Positions 15,442 through 22,222 of a stretch of DNA of 24,765 nt are shown piece by piece. The DNA comes from a virus. A program made the translations under genes and the position numbers. The notes beneath the pieces were generated by a model that searched no databases, was not told the origin of the DNA, and was given only the letters and a program-made list of their open reading frames with translations. The stretch covers positions 1-24,765 of the IMG/VR virus record IMGVR_UViG_3300031758_008702. One strand, given 5' to 3'. Each line of letters opens with the position of its first letter. Position 1 is the stretch's first letter.

Positions 15442-15714
15442 TCAATCGTCCTGAGGTTCGTAATCGTTGTCGTGACACCATTCGACCGCCGCACTGTGAA
15501 ACTTGAAGACGTGCGTCTTGCCGGTGGTGGGGTGATGCAGGAAGTACCCGCGCGAGTCGCCGATCTCGTAGATGCGAACGATCGTGCGGTCGGAGCGTCG
15601 CTTGAACTCGAACGGAGGCTTGCCAACCTTCGCGCGAGACAGCACGCGGTAAGCGAACACGATGGCCACGAGGCCGATGATCGCTCCCAGAATCGCGTCG
15701 AGTTCCTGGCTCAT
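15442..15714 (-). CDS. Small single-pass membrane protein
   Basis: 90 residues; ATG overlapping the previous stop (ATGA), ending one base before the MazG-like gene. A transmembrane helix spans about residues 4-25 (ELDAILGAIIGLVAIVFAYR), followed by a basic stretch (RAKVGKPPFEFKRRSDR) and a small beta-rich soluble region (IVRIYEIGDSRGYFLHHPTT, HVFKFHSAAVEWC). By the positive-inside rule the C-terminal domain probably faces the cytoplasm. No homologue is recognised. Confidence 0.7.
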   Translation of the reverse strand: MSQELDAILGAIIGLVAIVFAYRVLSRAKVGKPPFEFKRRSDRTIVRIYEIGDSRGYFLHHPTTGKTHVFKFHSAAVEWCHDNDYEPQDD

Positions 15715-16040
15715 GAGCGCGGGTCCCTCTCCAGCCAACCGTCGGTGATCTCGAGCTCGTAGTTCCTCTCCATGCGAGTGATCAGCTCGTTGATCGCTTC
15801 GCACACGACACGCGCGTCGTTGTCGTTGGTCTTCGTCAGCAGGCCGGCGATCGACACCAGCATCTCGCCGACGAACGGCGCGACGAGCTTCTGGTCGAGT
15901 CGCTCGGTAGCCTTCATGATAACGTCGGTGATGGTGGCCGCGTTACGTCCAGCGAATTGCAGGTACGCCGCGCTCCGGTACTTCTGGTGGATCGCCAGCC
16001 GCGCGAGGTACTCTTCACGTGACATCTTGGGTCTACTCAT
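15711..16040 (-). CDS. Hypothetical helical protein
   Basis: 109 residues from the ATG at 16040, seven bases after AGGAG; an ATG two codons earlier overlaps the previous stop but is too close to the ribosome site. The product is predicted to be almost entirely helical: SREEYLARLAIHQKYRSAAY, ITDVIMKATERLDQKLVAPF, VVCEAINELITRMERNYELE. No domain is recognised. It forms ATGA-type junctions on both sides and so is part of the small-gene operon. Confidence 0.65.
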   Translation of the reverse strand: MSRPKMSREEYLARLAIHQKYRSAAYLQFAGRNAATITDVIMKATERLDQKLVAPFVGEMLVSIAGLLTKTNDNDARVVCEAINELITRMERNYELEITDGWLERDPRS

Positions 16041-16042
16041 GA

Positions 16043-16600
16043 TCATACTCCTATCGTGGCTCTGGAAACGAAGGCGGAACGCTCGGTGGGGTCTGCGATC
16101 CACCAGTCGGGCGGCGCGCGGCGCGTCCACTTCGCGAAGCGAGCCTTCTCGGCGAGGTAGTACAGACGATACGCCTCCACTGCACTTCTGCGACGGTATT
16201 GTTCCGGCATCGCCTGATACGGGCGCGTCAGTCCGGATGCTTCGAGATCGGTCGGTACGTCGTAGAACGTGTCGACGAAGCGCCGATACGAGTGCTCGCG
16301 CCCGTAGCGGAATTCGTACTCGTCGAGCGTGGCCACGAACAGGTTGAAGAGCGCGAGGTAGTTCTGCCGCGACGCACGCGCCCACAACGAGCACGGATGG
16401 TTGAGGTGTCGCTTGCCGATCTTCGGCCACGCGCTGTCGGTGGTGTAGCCGACGCGCTGGACCTTGCCACTGGCGATCTCGCGGTGCCAGTGCGCCAGTG
16501 CGAGCATCTCCGCGTACTCCAGCGGCATCTTCACGACATGCTTGTCGCAGTGCGCGCGGGCGCACGCGATGGGTCCTCGGGCGAGCATGAAGATGTTCAT
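16043..16600 (-). CDS. Conserved phage protein with CDKHVVKM motif
   Basis: 185 residues, ATG overlapping the previous stop (ATGA). It belongs to a widespread phage family recognisable by MNIFMLARGP, then CDKHVVKMPLEYAEMLALAH, HPCSLWARASRQNYLALFNL, YEFRYGREHSYRR and YQAMPEQYRRR with a C-terminal AYRLYYLAEKARFAKW. Members occur in T4-like and many other phages with no established function; some databases give loose labels. The conserved His and Cys near the N terminus (C18, H21) suggest metal or catalytic roles. The family recognition is good; the function is unknown. Confidence 0.75.
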   Translation of the reverse strand: MNIFMLARGPIACARAHCDKHVVKMPLEYAEMLALAHWHREIASGKVQRVGYTTDSAWPKIGKRHLNHPCSLWARASRQNYLALFNLFVATLDEYEFRYGREHSYRRFVDTFYDVPTDLEASGLTRPYQAMPEQYRRRSAVEAYRLYYLAEKARFAKWTRRAPPDWWIADPTERSAFVSRATIGV

Positions 16601-16929
16601 CGCTGCCGCCTCGCCGCGCGCTGAGCCTGCTCTTCCTCGCGCTCACGCTCTTCCTCGGCGAGCGCGGCCATCTGGCCATCCACGTACTCCCCGATGGAGA
16701 CCACCGGCTTGATCGTCGTCAGCTCGCGATGGACCGCGAGACCTTCGTCGGTGAGCGAGTACTCGCGCACACCAGCCGCGTTGAACTCGGTCTTGACGAG
16801 ACCGCGCTGGTCGAGCGATTCCAGAACGGCTCGGTTGTAGAACTTCAACCCGGTACGCGTCGCCCGGCGCGCGCCGAGCTCCACGACGAGGTTGCGTTGC
16901 GCGCACGACAGTCGCTTGGTCTGGCTCAC
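16597..16929 (-). CDS. Winged-helix DNA-binding protein (MarR-like), candidate regulator
   Basis: 110 residues from a GTG at 16929 with GGAGG six bases upstream, overlapping the previous stop (GTGA). Residues 5-70 look like a winged helix: LSCAQRNLVVELG, then FYNRAVLESLDQRGLVKTEF and the wing AAGVREYSLTDEGLAVHREL. This is the common phage and archaeal-type layout seen in MarR/PadR-like domains. The C-terminal third is a long charged helix (EEEREREEEQAQRAARRQR). It could regulate phage transcription; possible operators in the window include the dyads near 18019 and within 22053-22746, but no link is shown. Confidence 0.6.
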   Translation of the reverse strand: MSQTKRLSCAQRNLVVELGARRATRTGLKFYNRAVLESLDQRGLVKTEFNAAGVREYSLTDEGLAVHRELTTIKPVVSIGEYVDGQMAALAEEEREREEEQAQRAARRQR

Positions 16930-17282
16930 TGGCAGCCTCCGATCAGTCTGGTGAAGCACGAGCAGTCCTCGAACCCGTCGTAGAACGAGCCCGAGCCGAT
17001 GGTGTACACGGTCGCGTCGTTCGGGCGAAACGACGAGTAGCCGCGCGACTCGAACGACGTATGCGCCACGACCGTTCTCTTACCGTCGAACGCGGTTTCG
17101 TACAGGATCGTGACACCGTTGCCCGGATTGGCGACGCCGGTGTTGATGTTCAGCGGCACTTCCTCGCCGAGCGTGCGGCACTCGACGATCGTGTCCACCA
17201 CGAACTGCGCATCGAAGCAGCGGTCGTTGAGCGGCGAGCCGTCGCCGAAGAAGCAGATCATCGCAATCCACGCGCTACTCAT
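16926..17282 (-). CDS. Hypothetical cysteine-containing protein
   Basis: 118 residues, ATG overlapping the upstream stop (ATGA). It contains several cysteines (C10, C22, C35 and a C-terminal CSCFTRLIGGC) and a beta-rich centre (VPLNINTGVANPGNGVTILY, TVVAHTSFESRGYSSF). The hydrophobic N terminus (SSAWIAMICFFG) is short and not a convincing signal peptide. The cysteines could bind a metal. No family is recognised. Confidence 0.6.
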   Translation of the reverse strand: MSSAWIAMICFFGDGSPLNDRCFDAQFVVDTIVECRTLGEEVPLNINTGVANPGNGVTILYETAFDGKRTVVAHTSFESRGYSSFRPNDATVYTIGSGSFYDGFEDCSCFTRLIGGCQ

Positions 17283-17548
17283 GACGCCTTCTCCTTGGGT
17301 TGTGGCGGGTACGTGATGCCGACGCCGCGCCTGTACTCCGCGACGATGCGGTACTCCTCGTCGAAGATCGCGACTGCGTTGAACTTCTCGCTGAGCGTCA
17401 GCGTGCCGCCGGCGTACTGCTTGAACATGAACATCGCGTTCTTCAGCGGAATCGCGGTCTTCACGTACTCGATGCTTCCATCGAGGCGCTGCTTCGCGAG
17501 GTGGAACCGCTCGTCGTCGCGCAGTGCCTCGGTCTGTACTTCGGTCAT
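17279..17548 (-). CDS. Hypothetical protein
   Basis: 89 residues from the ATG at 17548, which overlaps the stop of a 51-residue gene (ATGA). The protein has a charged N terminus followed by a beta-rich body (GSIEYVKTAIPLKNAMFMFK, GTLTLSEKFNAVAIFDEEYR) and a proline/lysine end. No recognised domain. Longer in-frame readings extend over the upstream small gene and are rejected. Confidence 0.65.
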   Translation of the reverse strand: MTEVQTEALRDDERFHLAKQRLDGSIEYVKTAIPLKNAMFMFKQYAGGTLTLSEKFNAVAIFDEEYRIVAEYRRGVGITYPPQPKEKAS

Positions 17549-17700
17549 GACGTCAGTCTCCCGAACTCCTTGATCGTGTGCTTCAGCTCGTCGAGGATGG
17601 TGCCGAGGTTCTCGTTCACGGCGGACCAGATCTTGTGTCCTTCGTGGTAGAGCGCCACGCACCAGCGGTCCTTCCGCCGCTGAATCGTCACGCGGTACAC
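17545..17700 (-). CDS. Small hypothetical protein (51 residues)
   Basis: A short gene between two better-defined ones. From the GTG at 17700, eight bases after GAGG, it reads VYRVTIQRRKDRWCVALYHE, then GHKIWSAVNENLGTILDELK and a helix ending EFGRLTS. It overlaps the upstream DUF1508-like gene by 13 bases and the downstream ATG as ATGA, filling what would otherwise be a gap in the operon. A beta-hairpin followed by a helix is likely. A second GTG three codons later is possible but lacks a ribosome site. No function is visible. Confidence 0.65.
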   Translation of the reverse strand: MYRVTIQRRKDRWCVALYHEGHKIWSAVNENLGTILDELKHTIKEFGRLTS

Positions 17701-18002
17701 GGGACGTACCTCACGTCCGTCGCGCCGTCGCCGACTTCGGACAACGTGACGACCGTGAACAACGGCACCGCGTTCGGGACCGTGGTCGGCTGCCGCGCGA
17801 CCGCGCCGATGGTCTGCACCACGTTCGTCAGCGCGCGCATCGCGTTGGACTTGCTCGCGAACGACTCACCGCTGGTCGCGATGACGCGGTTGTTCGCCGC
17901 ACGGATGCGCCACCGCCACGACTGCTTCGGCTTCTTCGTGCGCCCGCTGATGTCGCTCGTCGACTCCATGAACAGCTCACCGAAAGTTTCTTTGTGCGAC
18001 AT
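17688..18002 (-). CDS. DUF1508-like small protein
   Basis: 104 residues from the ATG at 18002, eight bases after AGGAG. Residues 29-53 match the DUF1508 (YegP-like) repeat: SWRWRIRAANNRVIATSGES followed by SKSNAMRALTNV. The rest, including a hydrophobic C-terminal strand (VPLFTVVTLSEV), is unassigned. DUF1508 proteins are small, cytoplasmic and of unclear function. The gene is the first after a candidate promoter and dyad at 18019-18049, so it may begin a transcription unit. Confidence 0.65.
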   Translation of the reverse strand: MSHKETFGELFMESTSDISGRTKKPKQSWRWRIRAANNRVIATSGESFASKSNAMRALTNVVQTIGAVARQPTTVPNAVPLFTVVTLSEVGDGATDVRYVPCTA

Positions 18003-18018
18003 GACGTGTTCTCCTAGT

Positions 18019-18035
18019 GCGGTCAAGGCGACCGC
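18019..18035. promoter_or_regulatory. 6-bp dyad at the predicted transcription start, possible operator
   Basis: GCGGTC (18019-18024) and GACCGC (18030-18035) form a perfect inverted repeat around five bases. It lies just downstream of the candidate -10 at 18041-18046 and overlaps the predicted start of transcription, where a repressor would block initiation or where an mRNA 5' hairpin would form. Confidence 0.4.
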
Positions 18036-18040
18036 ATCCA

Positions 18041-18049
18041 ATTTTACCA
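18041..18049 (-). promoter_or_regulatory. Candidate extended -10 promoter
   Basis: The minus strand reads TGGTAAAAT: TG, one base, then TAAAAT (five of six to consensus). There is no good -35 at normal spacing, as expected for extended -10 promoters. It sits in the 81-base gap between the small membrane gene and the DUF1508-like gene and is followed by a dyad, a ribosome site and ATG. Confidence 0.45.
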
Positions 18050-18083
18050 TGCGCGCCCGTGAGTACGTGCAGCGGTGCAATCG

Positions 18084-18227
18084 CTACGCAGTAGCCGCGT
18101 GGATGATGGTCTTGAGCCATGGCCATACGTGCTTCACGAGCACGAACATGGTGGCCACCAGACCCACGATTGCGGTCACGAGCAGTACGGTGAAGCAACC
18201 TTTGAGGCCGGAGTCATCGAAGTACAC
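18084..18227 (-). CDS. Small transmembrane protein (47 residues)
   Basis: A short gene with a very strong ribosome site, AAGGAGG six bases before a GTG at 18227. It reads VYFDDSGLKG, then the hydrophobic helix CFTVLLVTAIVGLVATMFVL (residues 11-30), then VKHVWPWLKTIIHAATA. It overlaps the previous gene by 14 bases and ends with TAG. One membrane-spanning helix with short tails, likely cytoplasmic N terminus and amphipathic C terminus. This is the last gene before a candidate promoter. Function unknown; small phage membrane proteins can act in lysis, exclusion or host takeover. Confidence 0.7.
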   Translation of the reverse strand: MYFDDSGLKGCFTVLLVTAIVGLVATMFVLVKHVWPWLKTIIHAATA

Positions 18228-18546
18228 GGCGCGCCTCCTTGCTCTTCGGCTTCGGGCTCACTGCGAGCTTCGTGGTTCGCACCTTGCTCTTGCGCAGGTG
18301 CTCGGCGCTTGTGAGCATGCGAACCGTGACGCTGTTCGACACGTGAGGCTCGACACTCAGCGCAGCGACCCAGTCTCTATCGTCGGGTCCGTTGGCCGAA
18401 GTGAGCTTGATCTCGGCACCGTCGGCGAACACCTGTACGTTCCACAACGTCGCGCCGTCCAAGCGCGAAATGCGGACGTTGCCGTGGCCATCGCACTGGA
18501 GCAGCACTTTCTTGCCGATGACGTGCCTCGTCTCGAACTTGTCCAC
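18214..18546 (-). CDS. Hypothetical protein with basic C terminus
   Basis: 110 residues from the GTG at 18546, eight bases after GGGAG; longer readings run into the upstream gene. The N-terminal 70 residues are beta-rich (VIGKKVLLQCDGHGNVRISR, LDGATLWNVQVFADGAEIKL), consistent with a small barrel; the last 30 residues are strongly basic (KSKVRTTKLAVSPKPKSKEA), suggesting nucleic-acid binding. No family is recognised. Confidence 0.65.
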   Translation of the reverse strand: MDKFETRHVIGKKVLLQCDGHGNVRISRLDGATLWNVQVFADGAEIKLTSANGPDDRDWVAALSVEPHVSNSVTVRMLTSAEHLRKSKVRTTKLAVSPKPKSKEARRVLR

Positions 18547-18547
18547 G

Positions 18548-18754
18548 TCAGTGACTCCCGTTGATGGGGCGACCGTTGTCGCCGATGTCCGTGATGCGGG
18601 CACCGTACTCGCGGTTCAGCAGACGACAGATGGTGCGCGCCACCGGCAGCTCGCACGCACACACGATGCCGTCGAGCACGTTGTCGCGCACTGACCAGCA
18701 CTCGGAGCACGCCGGGTTGCCACACTGCTGATAGGGAACGAAGCGCTCAGCCAT
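18548..18754 (-). CDS. Small cysteine-rich protein, possible zinc binder
   Basis: 68 residues, ATG with AAGGAG seven bases upstream, overlapping the end of the Lar-like gene by eight bases. Cysteines occur as QCGNPACSECW and later CACELP and ICRLL, enough for one zinc site (C11, C16, C19 and one of C32/C34). Directly following a zinc-ribbon Lar-like gene, it may be a related accessory protein. Function unknown. Confidence 0.6.
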   Translation of the reverse strand: MAERFVPYQQCGNPACSECWSVRDNVLDGIVCACELPVARTICRLLNREYGARITDIGDNGRPINGSH

Positions 18755-18974
18755 TGGTCTTCTCCTTGATGGTGACGCGGCGCGTGGTCAGCGTCTCGCG
18801 GTACGCCGCTCTCGTGTTCCAGTCAACGACGACCTGGTCTTCCTTGAAGTCCCAGACGCTCGGCTGCACCGGGCACGACTCGGTCTCGCAGCCGATGAAC
18901 AGGCCTCCGTCGTAGCGCTCGGCGACGGGCGACGTGCAGCAGAACGGACACGGCAACACTGCGACGGTCTTCAC
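18747..18974 (-). CDS. Lar-like zinc ribbon protein (restriction alleviation family)
   Basis: 75 residues from a GTG overlapping the previous stop (GTGA) with GGAGG upstream. It has LPCPFCCTSP, then GGLFIGCETESCPVQP and DWNTRAAY: two cysteine pairs followed by a W-N-x-R motif, which is the signature of Lar-family proteins. In the Rac prophage, Lar modulates host type I restriction by enhancing methylation; many phage members are simply small zinc ribbons of unknown role. The family call is good, the restriction role only possible. Confidence 0.75.
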   Translation of the reverse strand: MKTVAVLPCPFCCTSPVAERYDGGLFIGCETESCPVQPSVWDFKEDQVVVDWNTRAAYRETLTTRRVTIKEKTNG

Positions 18975-19222
18975 GACTGAGCCTCCGTAAGTAGGAATTC
19001 GGCGAAGACTCCTTCTGGAGTCTCCACGGTGCGTTCGTGGTGAACGAACGCCGACATGGCGACACCGGCCACGCTCGCGTCCACGGACACCTTAGAGGAC
19101 ATGTGCGCGGCGACTATCAACTGCTCGCGCAGGTTCGCGCCCCACGGCACGACGACCTTGACCGTGAGTAAGCGCCATGTCGCGCGAACGTCTTGCGACG
19201 TGATGTGAACGTGGCCGCTCAT
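18971..19222 (-). CDS. Hypothetical protein
   Basis: 83 residues from the ATG at 19222 that overlaps the previous stop (ATGA) and has AAGGAG upstream. Beta-rich: GHVHITSQDVRATWRLLTVK, VVVPWGANLREQLIVAAH, then SVAGVAMSAFVHHERTVE. No recognised domain. Part of a chain of overlapping small genes. Confidence 0.65.
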   Translation of the reverse strand: MSGHVHITSQDVRATWRLLTVKVVVPWGANLREQLIVAAHMSSKVSVDASVAGVAMSAFVHHERTVETPEGVFAEFLLTEAQS

Positions 19223-19461
19223 GACCGCTCCTTCTTGGCGTAGATTACGAAGCACTCGATGAGTGAGTACGCGACGCTCAGCGCAGCGTCCGGCGACAAC
19301 AGGTTGCTCGGCGACAGCAGGATGCGCTCCGCCACACTCACGACCGTCAGGTAGTCGTCGGCTTCGGCGCGCGTGCTGAACTCACGCGGTGCGTACGTGC
19401 CGCTGTCCGGGTACGCGGTGTAGACGCGCCTCGTGCCGATGTGTTGCTTGCGAATGCTCAT
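19219..19461 (-). CDS. Hypothetical protein
   Basis: 80 residues, ATG overlapping the previous stop (ATGA). The first half reads IGTRRVYTAYPDSGTYAPRE then a helix FSTRAEADDYLTVV; the second half is helical and moderately hydrophobic (ALSVAYSLIECFVIYAKKER). No family is recognised. Confidence 0.65.
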   Translation of the reverse strand: MSIRKQHIGTRRVYTAYPDSGTYAPREFSTRAEADDYLTVVSVAERILLSPSNLLSPDAALSVAYSLIECFVIYAKKERS

Positions 19462-19646
19462 TTCTGCGTTGCTCCTGTTTCAGTGATCTGTCTGTACCGC
19501 TCCAACCAGCCCTCCATCCATTGGCGCTGCGCGGCTAGCGAGCTGTCGATGAGGTGAGCAGCGTCGCGCATCTTCTGCGCTCCTGAGGCTATTTCGTGTC
19601 CTGCTCGCTGCACGCTGTCCGCGCCGATCAAGTGCATCGTGTTCAT
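19458..19646 (-). CDS. Small helical hypothetical protein
   Basis: 62 residues from the ATG at 19646, seven bases after GAGGG and overlapping the J-domain gene stop (ATGA). Mostly one or two helices: SVQRAGHEIASGAQKMRDAA, HLIDSSLAAQRQWMEGWLER. No recognised domain. Confidence 0.6.
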   Translation of the reverse strand: MNTMHLIGADSVQRAGHEIASGAQKMRDAAHLIDSSLAAQRQWMEGWLERYRQITETGATQK

Positions 19647-19996
19647 CGTGCTGCCCTCGGTACGTATCCTTCGCCGCCGCACGGCTCGCAGCGAGAAGGC
19701 TTCTTGTTCGTGAACCCCTTACCGACCCACACGACTCCAGACCCGCTGCACCACGAGCACGGGTCGCACTTGAGCTTCATACGCTCGGCGCGTTTGTAGC
19801 GGTCCATCTCGGCCCTGATCGCGTCGTCGGCTTGCGAAATAATGACGAACATGTCCGTGTCGCCGCGCTTGCGATCTGGATGCCAGCGTCGCGCGAGTCG
19901 GTAGTACGCGTCGCGAATCTCAACCTCGGTGCTTTTGCGATGCACGTCCAGGATCACGTACGGGCTTTGTTCCTTGCTTGGCTTTTTCTTGCTCAC
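19643..19996 (-). CDS. DnaJ-like J-domain protein with zinc-finger-like cysteines
   Basis: 117 residues from a GTG at 19996, eight bases after GGAG; the gene begins 77 bases inside the 3' end of the primase-helicase gene in another frame. Residues 11-70 form a J domain: SPYVILDVHRKSTEVEIRDA, YYRLARRWHPD with the essential HPD at 39-41. The C-terminal part has two cysteine pairs, CDPCSWCSGSG and CEPCGGEGYV, like one zinc finger of DnaJ. It could recruit host DnaK to a replication complex, as host DnaJ does for lambda. Placement beside the primase-helicase supports a replication link, but this is inference. Confidence 0.8.
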   Translation of the reverse strand: MSKKKPSKEQSPYVILDVHRKSTEVEIRDAYYRLARRWHPDRKRGDTDMFVIISQADDAIRAEMDRYKRAERMKLKCDPCSWCSGSGVVWVGKGFTNKKPSRCEPCGGEGYVPRAAR

Positions 19997-22052
19997 TGCT
20001 ACTACTCCTCTTCTTGACCAACCCGCGTTCGCGGTTGTACGTGTCTGCGATTTCGCCCGGCGTGGCACGTGTCAACGCGTCCACGTCACGGACAGCCCAT
20101 AGCCTCACCAGTCCCGCGAGCGTACGCACGCCGATGCCGCCGGCCACCTTGCGGAACCCTTGTCGCGACAGCTCGCGCGCCATACCGTTCCCGGTCACGC
20201 GACCCTTGTTCTCTGGATCGTACAGCGACAGCAGCTCCTCCACGCGCAGCAGCGACCATTTCAGCGGCATCTTGTCGAGCTTCAGCACGCTGTCGGGATC
20301 GTGCTTGAGCGTGTAGACCCACGTCGCGAGGTCGCTGCGTCCGAGGCTCAGCATGTTCTCCTTCGCAGCAGTCAGGAACGCGGGGCCGCTCGGGTTGAAG
20401 TCGCCGAGCGGCAGCGTCAACAGGTGGTGAAACAACGCAGACGCGCCCGGCCCCACGGTGCCAGCACGCCCGATCCAGTCCTCGTACCTCTTGTAGAACG
20501 CTGCCGGCTTCGGCTTCGCACGCACCTCGTGGATGAAGTAGCGGCGGTCCTCGTCCTCAAGGAAGAAACTGTCCGGATGGTTCGAAGTGAACAGGTAGTT
20601 GAGGCAGTCACGCACTGAGTACGCCGGCACGAACTTCGCGTTGATGCGAACCTTCTGCCGCGTGATCATGCCTTTCATGCGGTCGCCTTGTCCGCGCTTG
20701 TCGCCGCCGGTGATCTCCTCTCCCATGACGAACTGTCTGTTCTCAGCCCAGTCGTTGAACGAGCCTCGCAGGTCTTCGTCGGCGATCTCGACTGCGTTGT
20801 CGCCGTAGATCTTGAACAGCGAGTAGCCGACGAACGACTTACCTGTACCGTGCGCGAGACCCCACAGAACCGCCGACGAGAACATCTTCGTGCCGGGATG
20901 CTGGATCGGGTACGCGCACCATCGTTCGAACCATTCGCGCGCGCCCGCGTCGCCACTGTCGGAGAACAGGTGGTCCAGCAGCTCGGTCCACAGACTCACG
21001 TCGCCGGGAACGGGCTCGCATCCCCATCCCGGCCAGAGGTTGAGGTTGCCTTCGGTGTCGATTCGCTCCTGTCCTGGTTCGTAGGACATCTTCGGCACTT
21101 CGGCGCGCGATGGCCACGTGATCCACTCCTTGGGCGCGCTCTTGGGAATGAGCTTGACGTCCTTCTTGACCACGACCTCTTCGTAGTAGATGCGGGTCGC
21201 GAACGCGTGGTCAACGAACGCGCGCGGGCTGAGCTTCTGCAGGTTGTCGAGGCGCAGGATGAGGCCGGGATCGCGCACGTACACGACCTCCTCGTTGAGC
21301 TTGTGCAGTTCCTTCGCACTGCGCCACGTCTCGCACTTCTCGAGCAGGTCCTCCAGTCGCTCGGCACCGTGCGCCACGAGGTAGTCGTCGAGGCCGCACT
21401 TCGCACCGTCGGCCAGTGCCGGCAGTCGCACGATGTGCGGCTCTGCGCCACGTGACAGCAGCACGCGCGCGAGCGCGTTCTCCGCCATCATGACGTTCGG
21501 GTTCGTGACCGCGTCGCTGTCGTACACGATGTAGACCGGGCGACCCTCCCACTTGAACGCGTCGAAGTCGGGGATGACTGGCTCGTGTCGCGAGTTCGAC
21601 TTGAAGCTCCATACGCCACCGAGCCCGATGCACGCGTATGGCGTGTTCGCGCAGGCGCTGAACGCTTTCAGTTCGCCCTCGGTGATGATGATGGTCTCCG
21701 ACGAGTCCTTCGCGAGAGCAGCCCAGTCCAAGATCGGAGGCAGGTACATGCGAACCTCGCTCTTCGGAGGTTGCACGTACTTCAGCGGCTTTCGCTTCGT
21801 GAGCGCCGCGAACCCTTTCGGCTTCGGCTCGATGAGGTAGCGGTAGCGCCAGAACTTGAGCGGCTTCCCGTGGATGTCGAAGTACGGGATTATGAACCCG
21901 GCCTCCTTGATGGGAATGTCGCTCGGTGCGTTGTCCGCGCTGCGAACGTCGCACTTCATTGCGGCTCCGTCCTTCGCGCTGATGCCGCTGCTCAGCAGTT
22001 TCTCTTCCAGCATACGTCGCAGGTTCAGTGCGACAGGCTTCTTCGTTGGCAC
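19920..22052 (-). CDS. Primase-helicase (TOPRIM/DUF3854-like plus SF3-type helicase)
   Basis: 710 residues from a GTG with AGGAG seven bases upstream. The N-terminal half has a TOPRIM-like region: IIITEGELKA (E126), CIGLGGVWSF, and VYIVYDSDA (D178, D180), then GLDDYLV, as in DUF3854 proteins. The C-terminal half holds an ATPase domain with P-loop HGTGKS (401-406), followed by GDNAVEIADEDLRGSFNDWA, QFVMGEEI and a later LNYLFTSNHPDSFFLEDEDR, the pattern of the DUF5906/superfamily 3-type helicases of phages. It would unwind DNA and prime synthesis for the family A polymerase. The gene starts at the edge of the iteron-bearing region, in line with an initiator-like role. The last 30 residues are basic. 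Confidence 0.88.
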   Translation of the reverse strand: MPTKKPVALNLRRMLEEKLLSSGISAKDGAAMKCDVRSADNAPSDIPIKEAGFIIPYFDIHGKPLKFWRYRYLIEPKPKGFAALTKRKPLKYVQPPKSEVRMYLPPILDWAALAKDSSETIIITEGELKAFSACANTPYACIGLGGVWSFKSNSRHEPVIPDFDAFKWEGRPVYIVYDSDAVTNPNVMMAENALARVLLSRGAEPHIVRLPALADGAKCGLDDYLVAHGAERLEDLLEKCETWRSAKELHKLNEEVVYVRDPGLILRLDNLQKLSPRAFVDHAFATRIYYEEVVVKKDVKLIPKSAPKEWITWPSRAEVPKMSYEPGQERIDTEGNLNLWPGWGCEPVPGDVSLWTELLDHLFSDSGDAGAREWFERWCAYPIQHPGTKMFSSAVLWGLAHGTGKSFVGYSLFKIYGDNAVEIADEDLRGSFNDWAENRQFVMGEEITGGDKRGQGDRMKGMITRQKVRINAKFVPAYSVRDCLNYLFTSNHPDSFFLEDEDRRYFIHEVRAKPKPAAFYKRYEDWIGRAGTVGPGASALFHHLLTLPLGDFNPSGPAFLTAAKENMLSLGRSDLATWVYTLKHDPDSVLKLDKMPLKWSLLRVEELLSLYDPENKGRVTGNGMARELSRQGFRKVAGGIGVRTLAGLVRLWAVRDVDALTRATPGEIADTYNRERGLVKKRSSSSEQEKAKQGTKPVRDPGRASQKHRG

Positions 22053-22064
22053 GCGCTCGCTCCT

Positions 22065-22077
22065 GACCGACTCGGTC
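22065..22077. promoter_or_regulatory. GACCGA dyad next to the primase-helicase ribosome site
   Basis: GACCGA (22065-22070) and TCGGTC (22072-22077) are perfect inverted halves around one base, immediately upstream of the AGGAG ribosome site at 22060-22064. A regulator or an RNA hairpin there could control the primase-helicase. Confidence 0.35.
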
Positions 22078-22088
22078 GCGTCGGCAGT

Positions 22089-22096
22089 TGTTACAC
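22089..22096 (-). repeat. Isolated iteron copy
   Basis: TGTTACAC, one inverted copy of the TGTAACA family, 37 bases upstream of the primase-helicase GTG and outside the main cluster. Confidence 0.5.
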
Positions 22097-22222
22097 TCGG
22101 GGCCGCCTAGCCTAGCAGTGGAGGCCGCGCACAGACCAATGCAAGTTTTTGCCGCTGGAACAGGCACTTGGCGTTCACTGCGGAGAAGCTCGGGTCTCGG
22201 TGCGCGGGCTCTGAGCGCTGAA

